This document shows positions 41,770 through 50,026 of a stretch of 64,000 bases of DNA, piece after piece (position 1 is the first letter of the stretch; every line of letters starts with the position of its first letter). Under the pieces are notes generated by a model. That model was not told the DNA's origin and made no database searches. It was given only the letters and a program-made list of their open reading frames with translations. The DNA is taken from assembly GCF_047973035.1 (NCBI RefSeq), contig NZ_JBKEBF010000036.1, positions 51,022 through 115,021 on the forward strand, written 5' to 3'. Origin of the DNA: Oleidesulfovibrio sp047973035 (GTDB taxonomy: Bacteria > Desulfobacterota > Desulfovibrionia > Desulfovibrionales > Desulfovibrionaceae). A program made the position numbers and the translations under genes.

Positions 41770-42906
41770 CTATGCCGTGTGTTTTACTATGATACTGAGC
41801 GCTTCTGTTAAGGGAAGCCACGCGGCTTTTTCGCGTGCCTGCATGCGTATGAAGTTTGCGGGCATACCGGGTATGTTATCGCACAATCGCACGAGCATAC
41901 CTTGCTTAAGCAGCTTCTGATAGACAACTTTACCTGATAAATGCGCGTTTAGTCCGGCTGTGACAAAGTTCGCCCCTTCAAAAATGTTGCCGTCGGCAAA
42001 TGCGCCACTTTGTTGCAGGGCTTTTGCAAATTCTCGTTTTTCTTTTCTCATTTCCGGCAGCCGACTGCGGTATTCGTCGATGCGGTCAATAAATGCCATG
42101 CCTGCCTGTTGCGCAATTTCCCATACCGACCATGGCGTTTTGCTGGGCTCCATGCGGCTGATTGTTTCTGCGTCAGAATGGCAGTAGCCCAGCCTGATGC
42201 CGGTGCAATAAAAAAACTTGGTCATGCTGCGTAAGGAAATGATCCGGCTTTCCGGCGCTGCATAACTTTGGTAAGCCTGCATCTCATGCTGAACATAGGC
42301 GTTGGTCCCCCACAGAAAATCAAGATAGCTGTTGTCGATAAGAATGTAAGGACTGCGGAGTTCGCCTATCAGCCGTGCAATATCAGAATAAGCTGTGCAG
42401 GCAGGGTTGTTCGGAGTGCAAAGAATAGCCATGTCCGGCTGGTACGTTGCCACCATCTGCCGGATCGCCAGCATATCTGCCTCTGTTACATCAAAACCGC
42501 TTTCCGGCGTGGGTGAGAACAGCTTATAGCCAATCCCGAATGCGTCACAGGCTCGGGCATATTCTGAAAAAATCGGTGCGACCATCAGCACCCGTGCAGG
42601 GCGTAATGTCTGAAGCGCAAGGTAGATAAGCTCGGACGAACCGTTGCCTGCCAGAATCTGTTCCGCGTCGGCATGTTCGTGTCGGGCAATCCGCTGACGG
42701 AGCGCTGTACAGTCGCTATCGGGGTAGCGTTGATACGTTAACGGCAGAGAATCCAGAACAGAACGCGTCAGGTCGTCGCAAAGCGAGTTGGCATTGCTGC
42801 TGAAGTCCAGAATAGACTCGGGAGCAACTCCCAGTAGTTGAGCGAGGCGGATGACCTCCCCCCCGTGCGTCCCGTGGCTGTTTGTCTGCGTTTTGTTGGT
42901 TATCAT
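41770..42906 (-). CDS. CobD-like threonine-phosphate decarboxylase / histidinol-phosphate aminotransferase family
   Basis: A 378-residue PLP enzyme of fold type I. The N-terminus SHGTHGGEVIRLAQLLGVAPESILDFSSNAN is typical of CobD/CobC, which makes aminopropanol phosphate for cobamide nucleotide loops. The PLP Lys is in SLRSMTKFFYCTGIRLGY and the Asn-Pro site in CTPNNPACT. No other cobalamin gene lies nearby. The 230-base upstream region shows no convincing cobalamin riboswitch. Confidence 0.8.
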   Translation of the reverse strand: MITNKTQTNSHGTHGGEVIRLAQLLGVAPESILDFSSNANSLCDDLTRSVLDSLPLTYQRYPDSDCTALRQRIARHEHADAEQILAGNGSSELIYLALQTLRPARVLMVAPIFSEYARACDAFGIGYKLFSPTPESGFDVTEADMLAIRQMVATYQPDMAILCTPNNPACTAYSDIARLIGELRSPYILIDNSYLDFLWGTNAYVQHEMQAYQSYAAPESRIISLRSMTKFFYCTGIRLGYCHSDAETISRMEPSKTPWSVWEIAQQAGMAFIDRIDEYRSRLPEMRKEKREFAKALQQSGAFADGNIFEGANFVTAGLNAHLSGKVVYQKLLKQGMLVRLCDNIPGMPANFIRMQAREKAAWLPLTEALSIIVKHTA

Positions 42907-43139
42907 CAGTGCTGTTCCGGCTGTGGTGGGCGTTCTCAGGCTCTCTTGTTCTGCCTGCTCAGCGATACGTTTCAGCCTTGGTTACCTGATTCTGAAGGCT
43001 GCCGGAAGCTGAACGGAGCGGGAGTTTTTACTGCAAAAAACTATGTGCTTTTGCCACAGGGGTCGTTTTGCATACATAGGCTTGCCTTAGGTCAGCATCA
43101 AATCTCCGCAGGCTTCTGTTGCACATGAACTGGCTACTG

Positions 43140-44228
43140 TTAATTATCCGGCAATCCGCGCCTTTTAAGCTGCTGCCGGTAAATGTTTTCAATAATCTCA
43201 ACTCTGCGTTCCATATCATATTGCGGTGCTAGAGCACGGCTGGCTGCAGCCCATGTTTCGCGTTGTTTCGGGGTGTTGTGTATGCCGCGCAGTGCGCAGG
43301 ACATGGCATCGGAGTCTGAAGCGGGAATGAGAATGCCGTTACCTTGTACAAGTTCAGGTACACCTCCCACACGTGTGGCTATGGCAGGTAGCCCCATGCG
43401 TATAGCTTCCATCAAGGTATTAGGCATTGATTCGGTTAGTGAAGGCAGGACAAAGACATCCATAAGCTGTAAATAGTCTGCGACACATTCTGTCTTTCCC
43501 ACCAGTTTGACAGCATTGCTGATGCCAAGCTCGTCACATAGCGGTTGCCATTTTTTCGGAGTCACTCCAATGACAATGCACTTTGCATCGGTTAGTTGTG
43601 CCTGAGCAAAGCCGCGCAGTAAAATTTCTGTTCCTTTAATGGGATTGTCACCTGCCACAGTGCCGTAGACTATATCGGTTGCTGCAATAGACAGCCCCAT
43701 AGTTTCTGCAGCCTGTTCCGCAGATTGTTGCGGAGTGCTGCGGTCATGCGGGATGCCGTTGTAAACAACCTTGATACGTGAGCTGCCAAGGCAATACCAG
43801 CGCAGAACATCGGCGCATGCCTTGGAGTTGACAATAAATGCCGAAATTCCGGGCGAAAGATAGGGCAGGGGATTGCCGGGACGGTAAACAACGCCTCTGT
43901 GACCGATGCATACAACGTTACGTCTGCGCCAGAGAACCCCCCACCATGCTGCCTTTTTTACTGCTTTGTTATGAAATGCATGGAAGATGGCAGGCTGGCC
44001 ATCCGTTCCGACGGGGGGAAGCGCCTCTTCAACGGCTTTGCGCCACTTCTTTTTATCTTTGGGCAAGTCTCCCCAGTTCATATCCGGATCAAGCTCACGC
44101 AGAGCGGCTTTGGTTTCCGTAAAAAAAGTAACGTCATGCCCGCGGGCCTTAAGTCCTTGAGCAAGGTATAATGCCTGACGGGAACCGCCGCTTTTATTTG
44201 TAGAAGAAGTTGCCAGAATGATACGCAT
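43140..44228 (-). CDS. Glycosyltransferase family 4 (A)
   Basis: A 362-residue GT-B fold glycosyltransferase. The N-terminal domain starts MRIILATSSTNKSGGSRQALYLAQGL, and the donor-binding E-x7-E motif lies in SLTESMPNTLMEAIRMGLPAIATRVGGVPE. Such enzymes transfer a sugar from a nucleotide donor, usually in LPS or polysaccharide synthesis. Its start abuts the stop of the next upstream glycosyltransferase gene, so they are co-transcribed. Confidence 0.9.
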   Translation of the reverse strand: MRIILATSSTNKSGGSRQALYLAQGLKARGHDVTFFTETKAALRELDPDMNWGDLPKDKKKWRKAVEEALPPVGTDGQPAIFHAFHNKAVKKAAWWGVLWRRRNVVCIGHRGVVYRPGNPLPYLSPGISAFIVNSKACADVLRWYCLGSSRIKVVYNGIPHDRSTPQQSAEQAAETMGLSIAATDIVYGTVAGDNPIKGTEILLRGFAQAQLTDAKCIVIGVTPKKWQPLCDELGISNAVKLVGKTECVADYLQLMDVFVLPSLTESMPNTLMEAIRMGLPAIATRVGGVPELVQGNGILIPASDSDAMSCALRGIHNTPKQRETWAAASRALAPQYDMERRVEIIENIYRQQLKRRGLPDN

Positions 44229-45313
44229 TATGCAGATGTTCCAGATATCAGGTTGTTAAAGAAAGCTTCCAGCTTCGGAGCCTGCGTTTGCATGGAAAAG
44301 CTGGTACGGCATTTTTCCCACGCTGCTTTAGAAAGAACATGCAACTGAGTCGGGTCTGTCTGAAGCAACATTTCAAGAGTCTGTTCAAGGCGGGTCTGGA
44401 AATTTGCATGAGGCAACAACATGCCTGCAGCCTCCTGTGGCCAGACCTCGTTTATGCCGCCTATGTCGCGCGCCACGGGGATAAGGCCTTGCGCCATGGC
44501 CTCCAGTAGTGTGTTGGGCAGTCCTTCGCTAAGAGAGGGGAGAATGAATACGTCGCCCAGTGCAAGAACGGCAGTAACGTTCTGGGTAAAGCCGTGCCAT
44601 GTGATGTTATCTTGCAGCCCCAATGCGGCACACTGTGCTTTCAGGTCTTCCTGTTGTGTGCCTTTGCCCGCAACATGCCAGTGAAAGTTGTGGCCTTTGG
44701 CCTTAAGCCGCGCCAGTATCTGAAGTACATCTATATGACCTTTGTCTGCATTAAGCTGGCTGGTGGTCACAAATGTCAGCGGGTGCTTTTCGTCATGATG
44801 CTTCAGCACCGGAGCATTTTGTGCCGGTTTTTTTGCAGAAAGGATGACCGTTGAATCCTTTTTGTCGATAAACGGCAGCATCTGCAGCATGCCGCTGCGG
44901 ATATATTCGCACGGGCACAGGTAATGCGGCTTGATCAGCTTGTGTACAGTGCGCACCTTCCAGTGGTTGCGCATATCGCGAGGCAGACCGATGCGGTGCG
45001 CAACAGGGATGCCGTATATAGCTGCAGCAATTCCGGCTGTACGCACATCCCGCCCTACATTGACCAGCACGGCGTCAGTACGATTTTTTTTGAAAAATGA
45101 AATAAAGCGGCTGATGGCAACGGGGTTGAAATCCGGCCCGAAGGAAACTGCGTGTGCAGGAAGACCCATGGCTGTGGCGCGTTCAACAAAAGGTCCGGGA
45201 CGACCGAATATGTGAACTTCGTGGCCGCGTTGCTGCAACGCTGCGGCAAATTCCACTGTCCAGGTTTTTACGCCGCCCCAGCCTTTGGAGCTGTTAAAAA
45301 AAGCTAATCGCAT
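44228..45313 (-). CDS. Glycosyltransferase family 4 (B)
   Basis: A 361-residue GT-B glycosyltransferase, starting MRLAFFNSSKGWGGVKTWTV, with the donor motif SEGLPNTLLEAMAQGLIPVARDIGGINE. It overlaps the larB gene upstream by 10 bases and the next glycosyltransferase by one base, forming a larB-GT4-GT4 unit. Acceptor unknown; LPS core is a reasonable guess for paired GT4 genes in this genome. Confidence 0.9.
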   Translation of the reverse strand: MRLAFFNSSKGWGGVKTWTVEFAAALQQRGHEVHIFGRPGPFVERATAMGLPAHAVSFGPDFNPVAISRFISFFKKNRTDAVLVNVGRDVRTAGIAAAIYGIPVAHRIGLPRDMRNHWKVRTVHKLIKPHYLCPCEYIRSGMLQMLPFIDKKDSTVILSAKKPAQNAPVLKHHDEKHPLTFVTTSQLNADKGHIDVLQILARLKAKGHNFHWHVAGKGTQQEDLKAQCAALGLQDNITWHGFTQNVTAVLALGDVFILPSLSEGLPNTLLEAMAQGLIPVARDIGGINEVWPQEAAGMLLPHANFQTRLEQTLEMLLQTDPTQLHVLSKAAWEKCRTSFSMQTQAPKLEAFFNNLISGTSA

Positions 45314-46107
45314 GTATCTGATTGTATCCGGTGCTGATGCTGTTTCAGCATTTTTATGGCAAACGTGGCTGCGCCATAGCCGTTGTCGATGTTCGTTACG
45401 GTAACACCTGCTGCGCAGCTGTTAAGCATGGCCAGTAATGCGGCAATGCCTCCTGTACCGGTCCCATATCCTACAGAGGTCGGAACCGCTACCAGAGGTG
45501 CGCTGATGAAGCCTGCCAGAACGCTGGGCAACGCTCCTTCCATTCCGGCGCAGGCAATGACAACCCGCGTGTCAGCCAGTGCAGGCAGGTGGGGCTTCAG
45601 TCTGTGTAGACCGGCAACCCCCACATCGCATATGAGTCCGGCGTTGATGCCGGAAAAACGTAACGTCCCCAGTGCCTCCAGCGCGGTGCGCATGTCGGCT
45701 GTGCCGGCAGTTACAACAAGTGCTTCGCCGTTAAGGGGCCACGGCGGTGTAAGGTTTAATGGTCTGCCCAGTGAAAAAAGACCCGCCTGCGGCCAGAATT
45801 CTCCCGCAGGATGGCAGCGGGAAAGTAAACGACCTTGCTCCGGTGTGCAACGTGTAACTAGCACTGCGCCGTTTTGTCTATAAATTGAGTTTGTTGCTTC
45901 TGCTAGCCGGTCGTCGTCTTTGCCTTGCGCGAAGACTGTTTCACCCATGCCGGTACGTAGCAGACGGTGATGGTCGGGGCTTATGCCATCAAGAATTTCA
46001 CTGAACGGGCCGATGGATAGTTGTTCCATGGCTTGTTGCGGTGTAACGTTTCCCGAGGCAACCGACTGCAGCAGGGTTGCGAGAGTCTTTACGCTGCATT
46101 TTGTCAT
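45304..46107 (-). CDS. larB: Nickel-pincer cofactor carboxylase LarB
   Basis: LarB carboxylates and hydrolyses nicotinic acid adenine dinucleotide in the first step of the nickel-pincer cofactor of lactate racemase (established family knowledge). The 267-residue protein has the PurE-like C-terminal core with TAGTADMRTALEAL, CAGMEGALPSVLAG and PTSVGYGTGTGGIAALLAMLNS. AAGGAG lies 5 bases before ATG 46107; a GTG-started frame from 46146 is less likely. larC and larE are not in the window. Confidence 0.9.
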   Translation of the reverse strand: MTKCSVKTLATLLQSVASGNVTPQQAMEQLSIGPFSEILDGISPDHHRLLRTGMGETVFAQGKDDDRLAEATNSIYRQNGAVLVTRCTPEQGRLLSRCHPAGEFWPQAGLFSLGRPLNLTPPWPLNGEALVVTAGTADMRTALEALGTLRFSGINAGLICDVGVAGLHRLKPHLPALADTRVVIACAGMEGALPSVLAGFISAPLVAVPTSVGYGTGTGGIAALLAMLNSCAAGVTVTNIDNGYGAATFAIKMLKQHQHRIQSDTCD

Positions 46108-46272
46108 GGCACTCCTTGCCGGGGCAGTGTTTTTTTCTGCTGCCACCGCTGGTTACGGTACCGTACAAAGCACCATGTGAAAAGCTATTGAATTCATGGT
46201 AAAACAGTTTTTTGCGTATCCCGTTGATTTGTGGCATTGTAGTGCATTGGGGCATTGCAACCAGTTGTTGTT

Positions 46273-47718
46273 ATGGGTATTGATATAAGCATGTCATCAA
46301 GGCGTATTCTGTTTCTAGCACCGGCTCAGTCCGTCACGCGTATTTTTCCCCAGCTGAAAGAAGCCGGTTATGAAGTGGGCATTGCCGAAAACCTTAAAGG
46401 TGCTTCGGCGTTTATCCGCAAGTCCGGTCCGGCTGTTATTTTTTCACGCCCTCAGCTTCCCGGCTACAAGGTCGAAGACCTTCTGTCGGTCAGTGCGGAC
46501 GATTCTTCTTTTCCTCCTGTCATTGTTTTTACGGATAAGGGTTCTGCCGATGAGGCAGAGCGTTACCTTGGCCTTGGAGCACAGGATTACTGGCTTGAGC
46601 CGCTGGTGTTTGAAAAAGTAAAGGCCGCTGTGCCTTCTGCACCACGTGCTGCCGTTGTCGCGCCAGTCAGCTCTACGTTGGGGGGACGGACACCTGAGCC
46701 TCAGGGAGAGGGCTCCCGGATTATCGGCTCGCATCCGGCAATATCCCGGGTGCTTGCGCTGGCAAAGCAGGTTGCGCCTTCGCGCGCGACTGTGCTTATT
46801 TCAGGCGAATCCGGTACCGGTAAGGAAATGTTCGCCCGCTTCCTGCATCGCAACAGCGACAGAGCAGATAAGCCTTTTGTTGCCGTGAACTGCGCGGCGT
46901 TACCGGAACACCTGCTGGAAAGCGAACTTTTTGGCCATGAAAAAGGCTCGTTCACCGGTGCCATTGCTCGCAAGCTGGGTAAATTTGAACTGGCTGATGG
47001 CGGTACCATTCTGCTGGATGAAATTTCCGAGATGGATCTTGGCTTGCAAGCCAAGCTGCTGCGAGTTTTGCAGGAAAGTGAAGTGGACAGAGTAGGCGGG
47101 ACGGAAACCATTAAGGTTGACGTACGGGTACTTGCAACCACCAACCGCTCTCTTGAAGACTGGGTTAAAGAAGGCAAGTTCCGTCAGGATTTGTATTTCC
47201 GGCTTAACGTGATTCCTTTACGCCTGCCCTCACTGCGGGAGCGGGGTGACGATATCCTGCGGCTGGCTAACTTTTTTGTAGATATGTATGTGCGCGACTA
47301 CGGGCTTAAGCAGTTAGACTTTGCCGCAGAAGCTGTGGAATGGCTTTCCGGCTATGAATGGCCCGGCAACGTACGAGAATTGCAGAACTTGATGGAACGC
47401 GCCACCTTGCTTGCCGGTAAAGGGCCGATTACCGTTGCACATTTTCTACTTGATCCGGACAGCTGGCCTGTTTTTGCAGAAGGCGAAGCGGACGATGCGG
47501 AAGATGGATCAGCCTTCAGTTCCGGTGAAGATGGTGGTGAAAATCCGTTCAGCGGGGGTGTTATTCCCTTGCACGAAATGGAACGCATCATGATTCTGAA
47601 AGGGCTTGAACAGACATCCGGTAACAGAACCATGGCAGCGGACCTGCTGGGCATCTCTGTGCGGACCCTAAGGAACAAGCTGAACGAGTACCGTAGCGCA
47701 GGGCTGGAAATTCCTTAG
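46273..47718 (+). CDS. Sigma-54-dependent regulator with degenerate receiver domain
   Basis: A protein of about 481 residues with an N-terminal receiver-like domain (about 10-125), a sigma-54 AAA+ domain (about 155-375) and a Fis-type helix-turn-helix (ADLLGISVRTLRNKLNEYR). Walker A GESGTGKE and the sigma-54 loop GSFTGA are intact. In the receiver the phosphoacceptor Asp is replaced (VIFSRPQLPGY) and the conserved Lys is Glu (DYWLEPL), so it is unlikely to be controlled by phosphorylation. The start is uncertain: ATG 46291 is an alternative. It is divergent from larB. Confidence 0.9.
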   Translation: MGIDISMSSRRILFLAPAQSVTRIFPQLKEAGYEVGIAENLKGASAFIRKSGPAVIFSRPQLPGYKVEDLLSVSADDSSFPPVIVFTDKGSADEAERYLGLGAQDYWLEPLVFEKVKAAVPSAPRAAVVAPVSSTLGGRTPEPQGEGSRIIGSHPAISRVLALAKQVAPSRATVLISGESGTGKEMFARFLHRNSDRADKPFVAVNCAALPEHLLESELFGHEKGSFTGAIARKLGKFELADGGTILLDEISEMDLGLQAKLLRVLQESEVDRVGGTETIKVDVRVLATTNRSLEDWVKEGKFRQDLYFRLNVIPLRLPSLRERGDDILRLANFFVDMYVRDYGLKQLDFAAEAVEWLSGYEWPGNVRELQNLMERATLLAGKGPITVAHFLLDPDSWPVFAEGEADDAEDGSAFSSGEDGGENPFSGGVIPLHEMERIMILKGLEQTSGNRTMAADLLGISVRTLRNKLNEYRSAGLEIP

Positions 47719-48058
47719 TCTGTGTTTTTTGAAATTTCAGGCAGTGCGCCTTTATGCGTCTGCCTACACCCGTGTTGCTTCGGGTTGCAAGCCGCCGTTC
47801 TGGCGGTTTGCGTGTGTATCGTACGTACAACCGTGTGCCGTCAATGCCACGGTAGCGGCATAGTGCCGCAAGTGAGCAGAGAGAAGCAGCCTCCGCGTAA
47901 AAGGAAGCCGCTTCAGAACCACATCCCTTGCGTGATTGCCAAGGGCGGATGAAACAGGCACTGCCGCATGTTATAAAATGCAGGTGGTGCAGCTTCCCCG
48001 TGTGCTGGTGCGCTTTGCGCAGCAACTTTTTTTATCCGTGAATGCGAGGGACTTAGCT
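47719..48058 (+). other. Structured intergenic region upstream of aconitase
   Basis: The 340-base gap holds several hairpins: ACCCG...CGGGT (near 47768-47785), a 10-bp stem GCAAGCCGCC-GTTCT-GGCGGTTTGC (47787-47811) and GCGGCA-TAG-TGCCGC (47855-47869). None is followed by a T-tract. I place no promoter confidently. No gene is credible, although the aconitase frame is open upstream of its ribosome site. Confidence 0.5.
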
Positions 48059-49990
48059 ATGACTATGAATTTGACGCAAAAGATCATTGCTGCTCACCTT
48101 GTGAGCGGCGAAATGACTCAGGGCAGTGAGATCGGGCTGCGTATCGACCAGACTCTGACTCAGGATGCCACCGGTACAATGGCCTGTCTGCAGTTCGAGG
48201 CCATCGGAGTTGACCGCGTGCGGACCGATCTTTCGGTAAGTTACGTCGATCACAACACGTTGCAGATGGGCTTCCGTAACCCTGATGACCACCGTTTTCT
48301 GCGTACTGTGGCGCAAAAATACGGAATGGTATTTTCCCCTGCAGGTACGGGTATCTGTCATCAGCTGCATCTGGAAAACTTTGCTGTACCCGGCGCTACG
48401 CTGGTCGGCTCTGACAGCCATACTCCCACAGCGGGCGGTATCGGCTCTCTGGCAATGGGGGCCGGTGGTCTTTCCGTCGCGCTCTCCATGGCCGGCGAAC
48501 CGTACTTTATCACCATGCCCAAGGTGGTTAAAGTTCGTCTGGAAGGTAAGCTGAAAGGCTGGGCGACTGCCAAAGACGTTATTCTGCACCTGCTTGGCAA
48601 GCTGACTGTAAAAGGCGGCGTAGGCAAAGTGTTTGAATATGCCGGTCCGGGTGTGGCCGCTCTGAGCGTGCCCGAACGTGCGACTATCACCAATATGGGT
48701 GCGGAGCTTGGCGCTACCACGTCAATTTTCCCCAGCGATGAACGCACCCGTGCTTTTCTGGCTGCCATGGGCCGCGAAGATGTGTGGAAAGAACTGGCTG
48801 CCGATGAAGGCGCAGAATATGACGAGGAGATTGTCATTGATCTTTCTGCCCTTGAGCCGCTTGCCGCACAGCCGCATATGCCCGACAGGGTAGTGCCTGT
48901 GGCGCAGCTGGACGGCCTTAAGGTTGATCAGGCTGCCATCGGTTCCTGTACCAACTCGTCCTATGCCGACCTGAAAGGTGCAGTACAGATTCTGGCTGGA
49001 AAAAAAGTTTCTGCCGATACTGATACTTTGGTGTCCCCCGGTTCTAAACAAGTGTTGAAAATGCTGGCACGTGAAGGACTGGTGGAGCCCCTTCTGGACT
49101 CCGGTGCGCGTCTGCTTGAATGCTCTTGCGGTCCTTGTATCGGCATGGGTGGTTCTCCGGTATCCGGTGGTGTTTCGGCCCGTACGTTTAACAGAAACTT
49201 TGAAGGCCGCAGCGGAACCAAAGACGGGCAGGTCTATCTCGTAAGCCCGCTTACTGCCGCCATGGCAGCGCTGCGCGGCAAGTTTACCGATCCTGCCACA
49301 TGGGGAGAGGCTCCTGAAGTGGCAGAGCTGCCCTCAGAAGTTCCTTCGATCCGCGATTTGTTTGTGTATCCGCCTGAAAGTGGTGACAATGTAGAAGTGG
49401 CATATGGTCCCAACATTGTTGCGCTGGAAAAGTTCGAGCCGCTGCCGGAGAAGCTGGAAGCTCCCGTTCTTATCCAGCTCGGCGACGACATCACTACCGA
49501 CCACATCATGCCTGCCGGTGCGGAAATCACAGCGTTGCGGTCTAATGTGCCTGCCATTGCGCGTCACGTATTCGGTCGTGTGGATGAAGAATTTGTAGTG
49601 CGCGCTGATGCCGTGGACAGTGGTATTATAGTTGCCGGAGAAAACTACGGGCAGGGCTCCAGCCGTGAACATGCGGCGCTTGCTCCGCGCCATCTTGGCG
49701 TCCGTGCTGTGGTGGTAAAGTCGCTTGCGCGCATTCACCGTGCAAATCTTGTAAACTTCGGCATTCTGCCGCTCATCCTTGAAAACAAGAATGATTATGA
49801 AGCCCTTACGCAAGGCAGCATGCTGTCGCTGGATATAGCGCAGGTTACTGCAGGCGGGGCTGCGACTCTGGTTATCAACGGCGACCGCAAGGTTACCGTT
49901 AAGAATGATTTGACTGCGAAGGAATTGGACATTATTCGGGCAGGCGGACTTCTGAATTATGTTCGTCTCTCGAAAACGGCCGCCGACTAA
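48059..49990 (+). CDS. acn: Aconitate hydratase
   Basis: Interconverts citrate and isocitrate. The 643-residue protein has the [4Fe-4S] ligands C297 (GSCTNSSYADL), C357 and C360 (CSCGPCIGMGG), the substrate-binding NFEGRSG, and the C-terminal swivel domain (GENYGQGSSREHAALAPR). At this length it belongs to the short bacterial/archaeal-type aconitase close to mitochondrial aconitase rather than to AcnA or AcnB. GAGGG lies 8 bases before ATG 48059. It is 36 bases from the ppiD-like gene. Confidence 0.95.
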   Translation: MTMNLTQKIIAAHLVSGEMTQGSEIGLRIDQTLTQDATGTMACLQFEAIGVDRVRTDLSVSYVDHNTLQMGFRNPDDHRFLRTVAQKYGMVFSPAGTGICHQLHLENFAVPGATLVGSDSHTPTAGGIGSLAMGAGGLSVALSMAGEPYFITMPKVVKVRLEGKLKGWATAKDVILHLLGKLTVKGGVGKVFEYAGPGVAALSVPERATITNMGAELGATTSIFPSDERTRAFLAAMGREDVWKELAADEGAEYDEEIVIDLSALEPLAAQPHMPDRVVPVAQLDGLKVDQAAIGSCTNSSYADLKGAVQILAGKKVSADTDTLVSPGSKQVLKMLAREGLVEPLLDSGARLLECSCGPCIGMGGSPVSGGVSARTFNRNFEGRSGTKDGQVYLVSPLTAAMAALRGKFTDPATWGEAPEVAELPSEVPSIRDLFVYPPESGDNVEVAYGPNIVALEKFEPLPEKLEAPVLIQLGDDITTDHIMPAGAEITALRSNVPAIARHVFGRVDEEFVVRADAVDSGIIVAGENYGQGSSREHAALAPRHLGVRAVVVKSLARIHRANLVNFGILPLILENKNDYEALTQGSMLSLDIAQVTAGGAATLVINGDRKVTVKNDLTAKELDIIRAGGLLNYVRLSKTAAD

Positions 49991-50026
49991 CGGCAGCCCA
50001 TCCTGCTTTGAAAAAACGGAGTGCTC

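Noticed and set aside
42907..43139. Cobalamin riboswitch before the CobD-like gene
   Set aside because: Only a weak resemblance to the B12 box; the conserved upstream core segments are missing. Kept only as a low-interest finding.
46225..46260. Sigma-54 promoter (GTGGCATTGTAGTGCATTG) before the second sigma-54 regulator
   Set aside because: The GG-GC spacing is one base short, and the element is too close to the possible start codons.
47737..47760. Iron-responsive-element-like CAGTGC loop upstream of aconitase
   Set aside because: The stem is only three base pairs, lacks the bulged C and lies 300 bases before the start, so it is probably chance.
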